DNA of 5,108 nt from Oscillospiraceae bacterium. GTDB lineage: Bacteria > Bacillota > Clostridia > Oscillospirales > Acutalibacteraceae. Made by a program: the position numbers and the translations under genes. The stretch spans positions 193 through 5,300 of the forward strand of contig DOZQ01000210.1 of assembly GCA_003517915.1 (NCBI GenBank). The letters run 5' to 3'. Each line of letters starts with the position of its first letter. Within the stretch, counting starts at the first letter, position 1. Under the pieces are notes generated by a model, which did not search any database, was not told where the DNA came from, and was given only the letters and a program-made list of their open reading frames with translations. Positions 1-5,108 of the stretch are shown one piece after another.

Positions 1-114
1 ACGCATTTCAGTATAACTGTCCAACCGTATTTTAGCAATGATTATTTCTAGGCAGTCTACCTCATCAGGACGCCGCCAATAAAAATTGAGAAGGGATTGT
101 TCATATAAAATCAT
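1..114 (-). CDS. Partial hypothetical protein, N-terminal 38 residues
   Basis: A minus-strand frame is open from 141 to the left edge, with its only ATG at 114-112, giving 38 residues before the window ends. The first half is hydrophobic and aromatic, followed by FYWRRPDEVDCLE and a likely amphipathic helix IIIAKIRLDSYTEMR. The charge and hydrophobic pattern look protein-like, and the frame stays open in AT-rich DNA. No family is recognised. There is no good ribosome binding site: only a weak AGACGG immediately precedes the ATG. The ATG lies inside the right arm (minus-strand reading) of the inverted repeat at 105-159, so translation could be limited by that hairpin. It follows the permease gene in the same direction with 41 bases between. 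It could be a spurious frame; the missing left part would decide. Confidence 0.45.
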   Translation of the reverse strand, partial: MILYEQSLLNFYWRRPDEVDCLEIIIAKIRLDSYTEMR

Positions 115-159
115 CCGTCTAATTTTGTTGATATTGAGGATTTAGACGGATGATTTTAT
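105..159 (-). terminator. 18-bp perfect inverted repeat at the end of the permease gene
   Basis: Bases 105-122 pair perfectly with 142-159, leaving a 19-base loop. The stem core is ATCATCCGTCTAA, flanked by A-rich and T-rich ends, so the RNA ends in a short U-run in either direction. It overlaps the permease stop codon (156-158). The most likely role is transcription termination of the adaptor-permease operon. The loop is longer than in most intrinsic terminators and the U-tract is only four bases, so a different RNA-structure role is possible, especially as the second arm contains the ATG of the next minus-strand frame. Confidence 0.6.
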
Positions 160-1349
160 TCTCTGCGAAGCGCGTCTACCGGACTGAGTTTTGCCGCCTT
201 GAGCGCTGGATAAACTCCAAACAGCATACCAATTCCCATCGCGACGCCTATGCAGCTGATTAGTTGAGACGGTGATATTGGAATCGGGATCGAAATAAGC
301 ATAGAGCCTATTATAATCAGGATAATTCCGCCGGCGCATCCTATAATACTTCCAATAAGAGAAATCGCCGTTGCTTCAAGTAAAAACTCAAACAGTATAT
401 GACGCTTTTTCGCTCCTATGGATTTTTTAATTCCTATCTCCCTAGTGCGCTCATTGACCGAAACCAGCATTGCCGTCATTATCCCAAGTCCCGCCACCAC
501 AAGCGATATGCCTCCGATAACCGATAATACTGCAGTTACAATACCAAGAAGATTCCCCAATTTGTCACGCTGCTGCACAAGATTTTCGATTTTTGAGAAT
601 CCTGTGATCCCATTAGCCCTGTCCAGCTCCATCTCAATCATTTTAGTAGACAGATCCATGCTTTGGCCGCTCTTTATCTTAACGACTATTTGGGTTATTC
701 CGCCGCCCATACCTGAAACCTTTTGCATGTTTGTATACGGAAGATAGATAAACGACGGGATATAATCTCCCATAAGCCCCTGTAAAATGCCGCTGTCTGC
801 CGATGCGATCCCTACAATCTCATATTCTTCCTGCGTTTTGCCATAGGTCACCGAAATTTTTTTGCCGACAATATTTTCCCGCTTGTAAAAATCCATGGCG
901 GTGTTTGCGTCAATAAGGCAGACATTTTTTGAATTGGAAATATCCCTGCTGTTAAGTCCTCTTCCATATTTTATATCGAATGAAATAATTTGCTTTACCC
1001 CAGCGTCTACTCCCCATATTATTGTGTCAAGATAAATCCCGTTTCCGGATACCTTGCCTGTGCCAGTAATAATTGGTACGGCCTGCGCAACGCATTCAAG
1101 GCCGCTTACCGTTTCCAGATCAGACTCAGACAGATAACTCTGACTTGTTTGACCTTGATTCGCCGAAATCATAACGCCGCCTATCCCAAGGCTGTCAAGC
1201 TCACTATTTACCGCCTGCGTTCCCGCGTCGCCTATTGCGTTTATAATGACGACAGAAGCCACCCCAATTGCTATGCTGATTATTGTAAGCGCGCTTCTGA
1301 AGCCCTTGCGGCGTAAGTTTTTAACAGATGAAAAGATAATATCCATCAA
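156..1349 (-). CDS. ABC transporter permease, MacB/FtsX type
   Basis: Membrane subunit of a type VII (MacB-like) ABC transporter, a family that couples cytoplasmic ATP hydrolysis to export of peptides, antibiotics or lipoproteins through an extracytoplasmic adaptor. The 397 residues show the family's order: a basic N-terminus (NLRRKGFRS), TM1 at about 20-40, a large extracytoplasmic MacB_PCD-type domain at about 45-255, then three helices at about 267-297, 325-350 and 362-385. The cytoplasmic loop NERTREIGIKKSIGAKKRHI (300-318) and the C-terminus GVYPALKAAKLSPVDALRRE are diagnostic of the FtsX domain. The start is uncertain by one codon. TTG at 1349 is 9 bases from the GGGGTGA at 1359-1365; ATG at 1346 is 12 bases away, so TTG is preferred. 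It starts 5 bases after the adaptor gene and is surely co-transcribed with it. No ATP-binding domain is fused to it or encoded beside it. The substrate cannot be inferred. Confidence 0.93.
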   Translation of the reverse strand: MMDIIFSSVKNLRRKGFRSALTIISIAIGVASVVIINAIGDAGTQAVNSELDSLGIGGVMISANQGQTSQSYLSESDLETVSGLECVAQAVPIITGTGKVSGNGIYLDTIIWGVDAGVKQIISFDIKYGRGLNSRDISNSKNVCLIDANTAMDFYKRENIVGKKISVTYGKTQEEYEIVGIASADSGILQGLMGDYIPSFIYLPYTNMQKVSGMGGGITQIVVKIKSGQSMDLSTKMIEMELDRANGITGFSKIENLVQQRDKLGNLLGIVTAVLSVIGGISLVVAGLGIMTAMLVSVNERTREIGIKKSIGAKKRHILFEFLLEATAISLIGSIIGCAGGIILIIIGSMLISIPIPISPSQLISCIGVAMGIGMLFGVYPALKAAKLSPVDALRRE

Positions 1350-1354
1350 GCCGT

Positions 1355-2386
1355 TTATTCACCCCTAACCTTTATACGTAAATAATCGGCGGTATAGGCT
1401 CCTGGATTCAACATTAGAAAATCGCTGTACTGTAGCCCCGAAAGCACCTCGATTCCGTCGTCGCCTTCCCTGCCGGTTATAATATATTGCTTAAAGGCAA
1501 ATCCGTTTTTTAAAATATAAACATACTGCCTGTTTTCTTCATCCTGCGCCACTGCCTCATACGGCACTATCATAATATCCTCGCCTATATCGGTGACAAT
1601 CTCGACCTTTGCACTGTAGCCCGGCTTTATGCTTTCATCCGGATTATTGATATCGACCAGCGTTTCCACTGCCTTGCCCGGCATCCCCGTGCCCATTACC
1701 TCAGACGCTGTAGGATAAATCTTGGTAACTGTTCCCGAAAACTCTTTTCCCTTAAAGCCCGTTCCGCTTATGACCGCAGGCATATCCATTTCCACCTGTG
1801 ATATAATATCCTCCCCTATTTCGGTTCTGACTCTCATCTGACTGCCGTCCATAATGGTTATAAGAGATTGATTTGCCGAATTAAGCGTATAGTCGGTAAT
1901 TTTTGACTCAATAATTTTCCCGGACATCGGCGCCGTTATAGTTTTAGGCAATAAATTCATCTGTACGGCTTTCTGCTGTTTTATAATTTCATCAATTTGG
2001 CTTTGGATTTCTTCATATGTTGAGCCGGAAAGTCCCCTGTCGGATAAAATATCACGATACTCAGAAAGCATCTCAAGTTCTCCGGCGCCTCTGGCAATTG
2101 ATTCCACAGTGGCGTCCCTATCCACCGTAAACAAGGGGTCTCCCTTTTCTACCTTATCCCCTACCTCAAAAAGTATTTCATCAATCATAACCGGCACATT
2201 CAGCATGATGACACTCATTTTACTGCCCTCAACGATTCCGTTGCTGGTTACGGTAGTTACAATGCTTCCGGCAAAAGGAGCCGTCTTATCAACCTTCGGT
2301 ATCCCCTGCTCATATATCCCGGGAGCCAAGGCGGAACATGTAATGAGCGCGACGGTCACTATTAATAGGGTAATATATTTTTTCAC
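1355..2386 (-). CDS. HlyD/MacA-like membrane-fusion adaptor (efflux periplasmic adaptor subunit family)
   Basis: Extracytoplasmic adaptor that partners the downstream MacB-type permease. From the GTG start it has 343 residues: an N-terminal membrane anchor at about 2-22 (KKYITLLIVTVALITCSAL), the first half of a lipoyl/biotinyl-like domain at about 64-93 (IDEILFEVGDKVEKGDPLF), a short helical hairpin at about 94-148, the second lipoyl half at about 149-181 (TITAPMSGKIIESKI), a beta-barrel at about 182-270, and a C-terminal membrane-proximal domain ending at LRIKVRGE. The hairpin is only about 55 residues, which fits a Gram-positive cell with no outer-membrane channel to dock to. The start is GTG 2386 because CGGAGG sits 8 bases upstream. 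An in-frame GTG at 2434 has no RBS and lies about where transcription would begin. The stop is 5 bases before the permease start. Confidence 0.9.
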   Translation of the reverse strand: MKKYITLLIVTVALITCSALAPGIYEQGIPKVDKTAPFAGSIVTTVTSNGIVEGSKMSVIMLNVPVMIDEILFEVGDKVEKGDPLFTVDRDATVESIARGAGELEMLSEYRDILSDRGLSGSTYEEIQSQIDEIIKQQKAVQMNLLPKTITAPMSGKIIESKITDYTLNSANQSLITIMDGSQMRVRTEIGEDIISQVEMDMPAVISGTGFKGKEFSGTVTKIYPTASEVMGTGMPGKAVETLVDINNPDESIKPGYSAKVEIVTDIGEDIMIVPYEAVAQDEENRQYVYILKNGFAFKQYIITGREGDDGIEVLSGLQYSDFLMLNPGAYTADYLRIKVRGE

Positions 2387-2394
2387 CGGCAATT

Positions 2395-2399
2395 CCTCC
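2395..2399 (-). promoter_or_regulatory. Ribosome binding site fixing the adaptor start at GTG 2386
   Basis: GGAGG on the minus strand, 8 bases before GTG 2386-2384, which is followed by the Lys-Lys and hydrophobic run expected of a membrane anchor. The alternative in-frame GTG 48 bases upstream lacks any such site. Confidence 0.85.
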
Positions 2400-2441
2400 G
2401 TATTCAGAGATGTAATTTTATTGTTGACAATCACCGCTGAG

Positions 2442-2447
2442 ATTATA
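2442..2447 (-). promoter_or_regulatory. Candidate -10 box of the adaptor-permease operon
   Basis: An exact TATAAT on the minus strand. It would place the transcription start near 2435, giving a 5' leader of about 50 bases before GTG 2386. The -35 position at 17-base spacing holds TTCCGG, a poor match to TTGACA, and there is no TG extension, so the promoter may be weak or activator-dependent. A second, weaker possibility lies upstream: TTGTCA at 2532-2537, 17 bases before TTTATT. Confidence 0.4.
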
Positions 2448-2579
2448 CTTAATGAACTTCAAAACCGGAATGGTTTTCAGTATTATTGACTATATGAAAA
2501 AAATCTCAAATAAATAATAAGAATATTTTTATGACAAATAATAAAAATAACAAAGAGAGAAATGAAAAAGACGCAAAAT

Positions 2580-2600
2580 CGGCCGCCAAATCGGCGGCCG
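2580..2600 (-). terminator. Rho-independent terminator, probably of radA
   Basis: CGGCCGCC (2580-2587) and GGCGGCCG (2593-2600) form a perfect 8-bp GC stem with a 5-base loop. Read on the minus strand it is followed by ATTTTGCGTCTTTTT, two U-runs. On the plus strand what follows is TATCATTCG, so the orientation is leftward. The only leftward gene ending upstream of it is radA, about 207 bases earlier. It also separates radA from the adaptor operon. Confidence 0.75.
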
Positions 2601-2657
2601 TATCATTCGTGCTTTTAGAGCAATTTAATTTATTATAAGTTATTTTGCTATAACATT

Positions 2658-2663
2658 GGAGGG
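2658..2663 (+). promoter_or_regulatory. Strong ribosome binding site of the small Cys-rich gene
   Basis: GGAGGG, 8 bases before ATG 2672. It is the main evidence that this short plus-strand frame is translated even though it lies opposite the presumed radA 3' untranslated region. Confidence 0.8.
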
Positions 2664-2671
2664 CGGTTATT

Positions 2672-2866
2672 ATGAGCATGATCCCCTGTTCGAGAAACTG
2701 CGGATCACAGCGCGAGGGCTATTGCATGCTGGAGCAAGCCGGCAGCGTCACCAACACCGCGGGCGGATGTCCGCATTATGTAGCAGACAGCAAAAGTGAC
2801 TCCGCGTCATTTCATCAAAACGGCGCAGGCCTGACGGATCGAACGCACCGCGTCGATATGAATTGA
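2672..2866 (+). CDS. Small cysteine-rich protein, convergent with and overlapping radA
   Basis: A 64-residue protein with a metal-site-like N-terminal core: C6-x3-C10-x7-C18-x14-C33, followed by PHY with H35. Short clostridial proteins with this C-x3-C-x7-C...C-x2-Y layout are common in databases, and as I recall are often labelled (implausibly) hydroxymyristoyl-ACP dehydratase; the function is unknown to me. The spacing suggests a zinc or iron-sulfur knuckle, which is inference. The RBS and start are excellent. The Cys core ends near residue 36. The remaining 28 residues are polar, low in hydrophobics, and their last 20 codons lie opposite the 3' end of radA, so the tail may be a recent extension. 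It is the only plus-strand gene in the window. There is no recognisable terminator after it. Confidence 0.72.
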   Translation: MSMIPCSRNCGSQREGYCMLEQAGSVTNTAGGCPHYVADSKSDSASFHQNGAGLTDRTHRVDMN

Positions 2867-4174
2867 TGCTCTGAGCCGGTCTGAAACGGATTTCAGATTG
2901 CCGCAGGGTATAATGCAGCGTGTCAATCCCATACGCGAGGCCTCGGACACTCTTTGTTCAATATGAGAAACCGCGCGAATTTCCCCGCCGAGTCCTATCT
3001 CCCCGAAGGCTATTACATCCTCGGGTATAACAAAATCCTTTAACCCGGATACAAGCGCCAAAGCGACGCTTAAATCGGCGGCCGTCTCATCCAGCTTTAA
3101 GCCGCCCACCACATTTATATAGGCGTCAAGATTTGAAAAATAATAACCAGCGCGTTTTTCAAGCACCGCTAGCAGCAGGTTGAAACGGTTATAATCCACT
3201 CCTGTCGCCATGCGCCGGGGATTACCGAAGCCGGTGGCGGTAACCAGCGCCTGCACCTCGGCTAAAATCGGTCGGCTCCCCTCCATCACACACGCGACAC
3301 ACGTACCCGAAACATCCTTCGGGCGGCCGCTAAGCAGAAGCATCGAAGGGTTTTCCACTTGATAAAGTCCCGAATCCCGCATTTCAAACACGCCGATTTC
3401 GTTGGTGGAGCCGTATCGGTTTTTTACCGCGCGCAAAATACGGTAACTGAGATTGCGCTCACCCTCAAAATACAAAACAGCGTCCACAATGTGTTCGAGT
3501 ACCTTCGGTCCGGCTATCGCCCCGTCTTTATTGACATGACCCACCACAAAAATCGAGACATCCTCATTTTTGGCTATGCGCAGCAAAGCGTTTGTGCATT
3601 CCCTTACCTGCGTCACACTGCCCGGCGAAGAGGATATCTCCGCAAGGTTCATTGTCTGAATAGAATCGACCACGGCGATGTCGGGTTTATACACTCTTAT
3701 ATGTTCGATGATAGTGCCTATATCGGTTTCGGCCATTATCATCAGATTTTCGCTTTCTACTTTAAGCCTTGCGGCACGCAACCCTATTTGCCGGGCGGAT
3801 TCTTCCCCCGATACATAAAGTATGCGGCAGCCCCGGCCCAAATAGTCGCAGATTTGAAGCATTATCGTCGATTTTCCTATACCCGGATCTCCGCCCAGAA
3901 GCACAAGAGAACCCTTTACAATACCTCCGCCTAAAACCCGGTCAAGCTCCGTAAGCCCAGTAAGATACCGCTGCTCCTCCGCCGAGTCGATATCGCCTAG
4001 CGCCATGGCACGCGCCGAATCTTTCTCGCGCGGTTCAAACGCTTTCTTCTCAGTCGGGGAAATAACCTCCTCCCGCATGGTGTTCCATTCGCCGCAGCCA
4101 GGACATTTTCCGCTCCATTTAGGACTTTGCGTCCCGCATTCCGTACATATATACGCCGTTTTCGTTTTTGCCAT
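2807..4174 (-). CDS. radA: DNA repair protein RadA (Sms)
   Basis: RecA-like ATPase that promotes branch migration and processing of recombination intermediates in the cytoplasm. At 455 residues it has normal length and all domains: a C4 zinc finger (C10, C13, C24, C27), Walker A GDPGIGKS at 95-102, the GEES motif at 123-126, Walker B IAVVD at 166-170, the RadA-specific KNRYG at 251-255 (KNRFG in most members), and a Lon-protease-like C-terminal domain from about 285, with GGLKLDETAADLSVALALVS. Two mild departures from the Bacillus-type sequence are Tyr for Phe in KNRFG and Asn for Thr in GHVTK (here GHVNK). The start ATG has AAAGGA 9 bases upstream, and the zinc finger begins at residue 10, as usual. 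It lies 38 bases after the cwlD-like gene, likely in the same transcript. Its last 60 bases overlap the convergent Cys-rich gene. Confidence 0.97.
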   Translation of the reverse strand: MAKTKTAYICTECGTQSPKWSGKCPGCGEWNTMREEVISPTEKKAFEPREKDSARAMALGDIDSAEEQRYLTGLTELDRVLGGGIVKGSLVLLGGDPGIGKSTIMLQICDYLGRGCRILYVSGEESARQIGLRAARLKVESENLMIMAETDIGTIIEHIRVYKPDIAVVDSIQTMNLAEISSSPGSVTQVRECTNALLRIAKNEDVSIFVVGHVNKDGAIAGPKVLEHIVDAVLYFEGERNLSYRILRAVKNRYGSTNEIGVFEMRDSGLYQVENPSMLLLSGRPKDVSGTCVACVMEGSRPILAEVQALVTATGFGNPRRMATGVDYNRFNLLLAVLEKRAGYYFSNLDAYINVVGGLKLDETAADLSVALALVSGLKDFVIPEDVIAFGEIGLGGEIRAVSHIEQRVSEASRMGLTRCIIPCGNLKSVSDRLRASIHIDAVRSIRQACAVLMK

Positions 4175-4195
4175 TTTCCCCCGTCCTTTATCTAT

Positions 4196-4211
4196 ATAGC
4201 AACCTTGCTAT
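4196..4211. repeat. Short palindrome between the amidase gene and radA
   Basis: ATAGCAA and TTGCTAT form a perfect 7-bp inverted repeat with a 2-base centre, filling much of the 38-base gap between the amidase stop and the radA start. It has no U-tract and is too short for a terminator; an operator or a minor RNA hairpin are both possible. Its left half contains a minus-strand TTGCTATA, the same 8 bases seen ahead of the amidase gene (4985-4992) and, on the plus strand, ahead of the small Cys-rich gene (2645-2652). Confidence 0.4.
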
Positions 4212-4212
4212 T

Positions 4213-4926
4213 TTAAATGCGGTGATTATACGCGCAATAGTCTATTATGCCGCAAAGCACCGCGAAGGCCATTTGATTTTGATATTCGTCTGTCACCAGC
4301 ATGCTTTTCTCCTGCGGATTTGAAAGGAATCCGCATTCGACCAGCACCGCCGGAATCCGAGCGTTGTAGATAATATATACGTCTTCGGTGCACTTTCTTA
4401 TCTCGCGCTCGTTTTCGTTTTGCAAAAGTGCCTTTACGCTGCTTTGTATAGCGTTCCCGAGCAGTTGGCTTTCCTCCACGTCTGGCGCGTAAAGAATCTG
4501 TGTGCCGTAATATTTACTCTGCGTAAAGGAATTTTGATGGATACTTATATAAACCGCCTCAGGATGGGAATTCATAATTTTAAGGCGGTTTTTTAAATCG
4601 GTTTCTTTTTTCTTGCGGGTACTGGTCGCGTCCTCGTTGTGAATGGAAATATCCTCTTCCCTTATCATAATGATCTCAAAGCCTGACGCTTTGGCAAGCT
4701 CTCTCAGCTTTAAGGCTATGTTAAGATTTATATCCTTTTCCACTACGTCACCGCTGACCGCGCCGCCGTCTACCCCGCCATGACCCGCGTCAATAATCAC
4801 GAGCTGCTTGCCCTTCGTGCCGATATTTACGGGCTGTGCCCTGGTCATTATCTGAGCAGTATTATAAAAAGCCAACGCGCCTATAATCAGCACTAAAAGC
4901 AAAACCGCCAGCATACTTTTTTTCAT
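4213..4926 (-). CDS. cwlD: N-acetylmuramoyl-L-alanine amidase, CwlD-like
   Basis: Zinc amidase (Amidase_3 fold) that cleaves the lactam-precursor peptide side chain from muramic acid; CwlD in Bacillus is needed for muramic-lactam formation in the spore cortex. From ATG 4926 it is 237 residues, the length I recall for B. subtilis CwlD. An N-terminal anchor or signal spans about 4-21. The catalytic domain runs from about 40: DAGHGG with zinc ligand H49, E63 in VEKD, H130 in YISIHQN, and catalytic E197 in VECGFLSN. The segment RKKKETDLKNRLKIMN (104-119) resembles the RR.K.EDL..R.K.IN stretch of CwlD more than general autolysins, and no wall-binding repeats are present. The start is ATG 4926, with AGGAGGGG 9 bases upstream; the in-frame TTG at 4962 has no RBS. 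It precedes radA by 38 bases and follows the PAP2 gene by 77. CwlD is the best match, but another membrane-anchored Amidase_3 enzyme is possible. Confidence 0.88.
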   Translation of the reverse strand: MKKSMLAVLLLVLIIGALAFYNTAQIMTRAQPVNIGTKGKQLVIIDAGHGGVDGGAVSGDVVEKDINLNIALKLRELAKASGFEIIMIREEDISIHNEDATSTRKKKETDLKNRLKIMNSHPEAVYISIHQNSFTQSKYYGTQILYAPDVEESQLLGNAIQSSVKALLQNENEREIRKCTEDVYIIYNARIPAVLVECGFLSNPQEKSMLVTDEYQNQMAFAVLCGIIDYCAYNHRI

Positions 4927-4935
4927 ATGTACTAA

Positions 4936-4943
4936 CCCCTCCT
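4936..4943 (-). promoter_or_regulatory. Ribosome binding site fixing the amidase start at ATG 4926
   Basis: AGGAGGGG on the minus strand, 9 bases before ATG 4926-4924. The downstream peptide MKKSMLAVLLLVL is a typical signal/anchor. An upstream in-frame TTG at 4962 would put this RBS inside the coding region. A TATAAT directly upstream at 4945-4950 is too close to be a useful promoter unless the transcript has almost no leader. Confidence 0.85.
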
Positions 4944-4966
4944 CATTATAAAAAATATGCAAAGAG

Positions 4967-5004
4967 GAGAAATTTCATACTATCTATAGCAAGTCCAATT
5001 TCTC
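4967..5004 (-). terminator. Weak terminator-like inverted repeat after the PAP2 gene
   Basis: GAGAAATT and AATTTCTC (4967-4974 and 4997-5004) form an 8-bp AT-rich stem with a 22-base loop, starting at the PAP2 stop codon. On the minus strand it is followed by CTCTTTGCATATTTTTT. It is a poor terminator by GC content and loop size, so read-through into the amidase and radA genes is likely. Confidence 0.25.
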
Positions 5005-5108
5005 TAACGGGTGAGCATCGAATAGATCATCGCAACAATAATTCCCAGCAAGGCGCCCCCCAATACCTCCATCGGAGTGTGCCCTATAATTTCCTTGAGT
5101 TCCTTGTC
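5004..5108 (-). CDS. Divergent PAP2 family protein (DUF212), C-terminal end only
   Basis: Thirty-four codons and a TAG stop enter from the right edge on the minus strand. The sequence KEIIGHTPMEVLGGALLGII followed by a hydrophobic end (VAMIYSMLTR) matches the conserved C-terminus of divergent PAP2 proteins (YuiD-like), which carry the pattern LKE.IGHTP.EV..GA..G. These are small membrane proteins related to PAP2 phosphatases; the physiological role is not established to my knowledge. The N-terminal part, including any catalytic residues, is outside the window. It lies 77 bases upstream of the amidase gene in the same direction. Confidence 0.85.
   Translation of the reverse strand, partial: DKELKEIIGHTPMEVLGGALLGIIVAMIYSMLTR

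Larger units (their letters stand above)
2435..2671. other. AT-rich intergenic stretch between adaptor and the small Cys-rich gene
   Basis: This 237-base stretch has no supported gene. It holds the candidate -10 box of the leftward adaptor operon, a very AT-rich segment at about 2485-2560, the GC-rich hairpin that probably ends radA transcription, and the leader and RBS of the rightward small gene. No convincing -35/-10 pair with a usable leader was found for the small gene. TATAAC at 2649-2654 is preceded by TG as in an extended -10, but would start transcription inside the RBS. Confidence 0.6.

Noticed and set aside
10..38. Minus-strand promoter-like pair TTGCTA (33-38) and TATACT (10-15) with 17-base spacing
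   Set aside because: It lies inside the open minus-strand frame at 1-114 and has only a moderate -35. It could be a promoter only if that frame is not real.
1..51. End of a plus-strand gene at the left edge (frame open from 1 to a TAG at 49-51)
   Set aside because: Only 16 codons, with no recognisable C-terminus; the opposite-strand frame is longer and more protein-like.
142..339. Minus-strand frame of 65 codons within the permease 3' end
   Set aside because: Out of frame with the well-supported permease, with no family resemblance and no RBS that I could see.
418..1316. Plus-strand frames at 418-747 and 990-1316
   Set aside because: Both lie opposite the permease gene and have no RBS or recognisable domains; they are shadows of its codon pattern.
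2330..2345. Lipobox-like LITC near the adaptor N-terminus
   Set aside because: Thr directly before Cys is unusual for a lipobox, and the surrounding hydrophobic run is explained as a membrane anchor.
2109..2489. Plus-strand frame of 126 codons
   Set aside because: Antisense to the adaptor gene and running over its promoter region; the hydrophobic composition mirrors the opposite strand.
3359..4199. Plus-strand frames at 3359-3934, 3769-3954 and 4005-4199
   Set aside because: All are antisense to radA, whose motifs are complete and continuous; these frames show no family features.
4945..4950. Minus-strand TATAAT as the amidase promoter
   Set aside because: Transcription would begin in or next to the RBS at 4936-4943, and the -35 position (TTTCTC) is poor.

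Overview
The window looks like a fragment of a low-to-moderate GC Firmicutes chromosome, most likely a spore-forming member of the Clostridia. The reasons are strong GGAGG-type ribosome binding sites, GTG and TTG starts, a CwlD-like amidase (a spore-cortex enzyme), a divergent-PAP2 gene, a Gram-positive-style short membrane-fusion protein, and a small four-cysteine protein of a type I associate with Clostridia. No mobile element, CRISPR array, tRNA or rRNA is visible. Species cannot be named from this sequence.

Layout from the right edge leftwards. Almost everything is on the minus strand. A divergent PAP2-family protein enters from the right edge (last 34 residues only), followed by a CwlD-like N-acetylmuramoyl-L-alanine amidase (start corrected to 4926) and, 38 bases on, the DNA repair protein RadA (4174 to 2807). 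These three may be co-transcribed. A GC-rich hairpin with U-tracts at 2580-2600 is the likely end of the radA transcript. Between radA and that hairpin, on the plus strand, lies a small cysteine-rich ORF (2672-2866) with a perfect RBS. Its 3' end overlaps radA by 60 bases tail-to-tail, and if radA transcription ends at the hairpin the whole small gene is antisense to radA mRNA.

The left half is a second minus-strand operon: an AT-rich promoter region, a membrane-fusion (HlyD/MacA-like) adaptor (start corrected to GTG 2386) and, 5 bases on, a MacB/FtsX-type ABC permease (1349 to 156). The expected MacB-type ATPase gene is not between or directly after them. An 18-bp perfect inverted repeat covers the permease stop codon and also the only ATG of a further partial minus-strand reading frame that runs off the left edge.

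Functionally the right half is housekeeping (cell wall and sporulation, recombination repair) and the left half is an efflux or export module. The points most worth checking are the antisense small Cys-rich gene, the hairpin overlapping a stop and a start codon, the missing ATPase, and an 8-base motif (TTGCTATA) repeated ahead of three genes.
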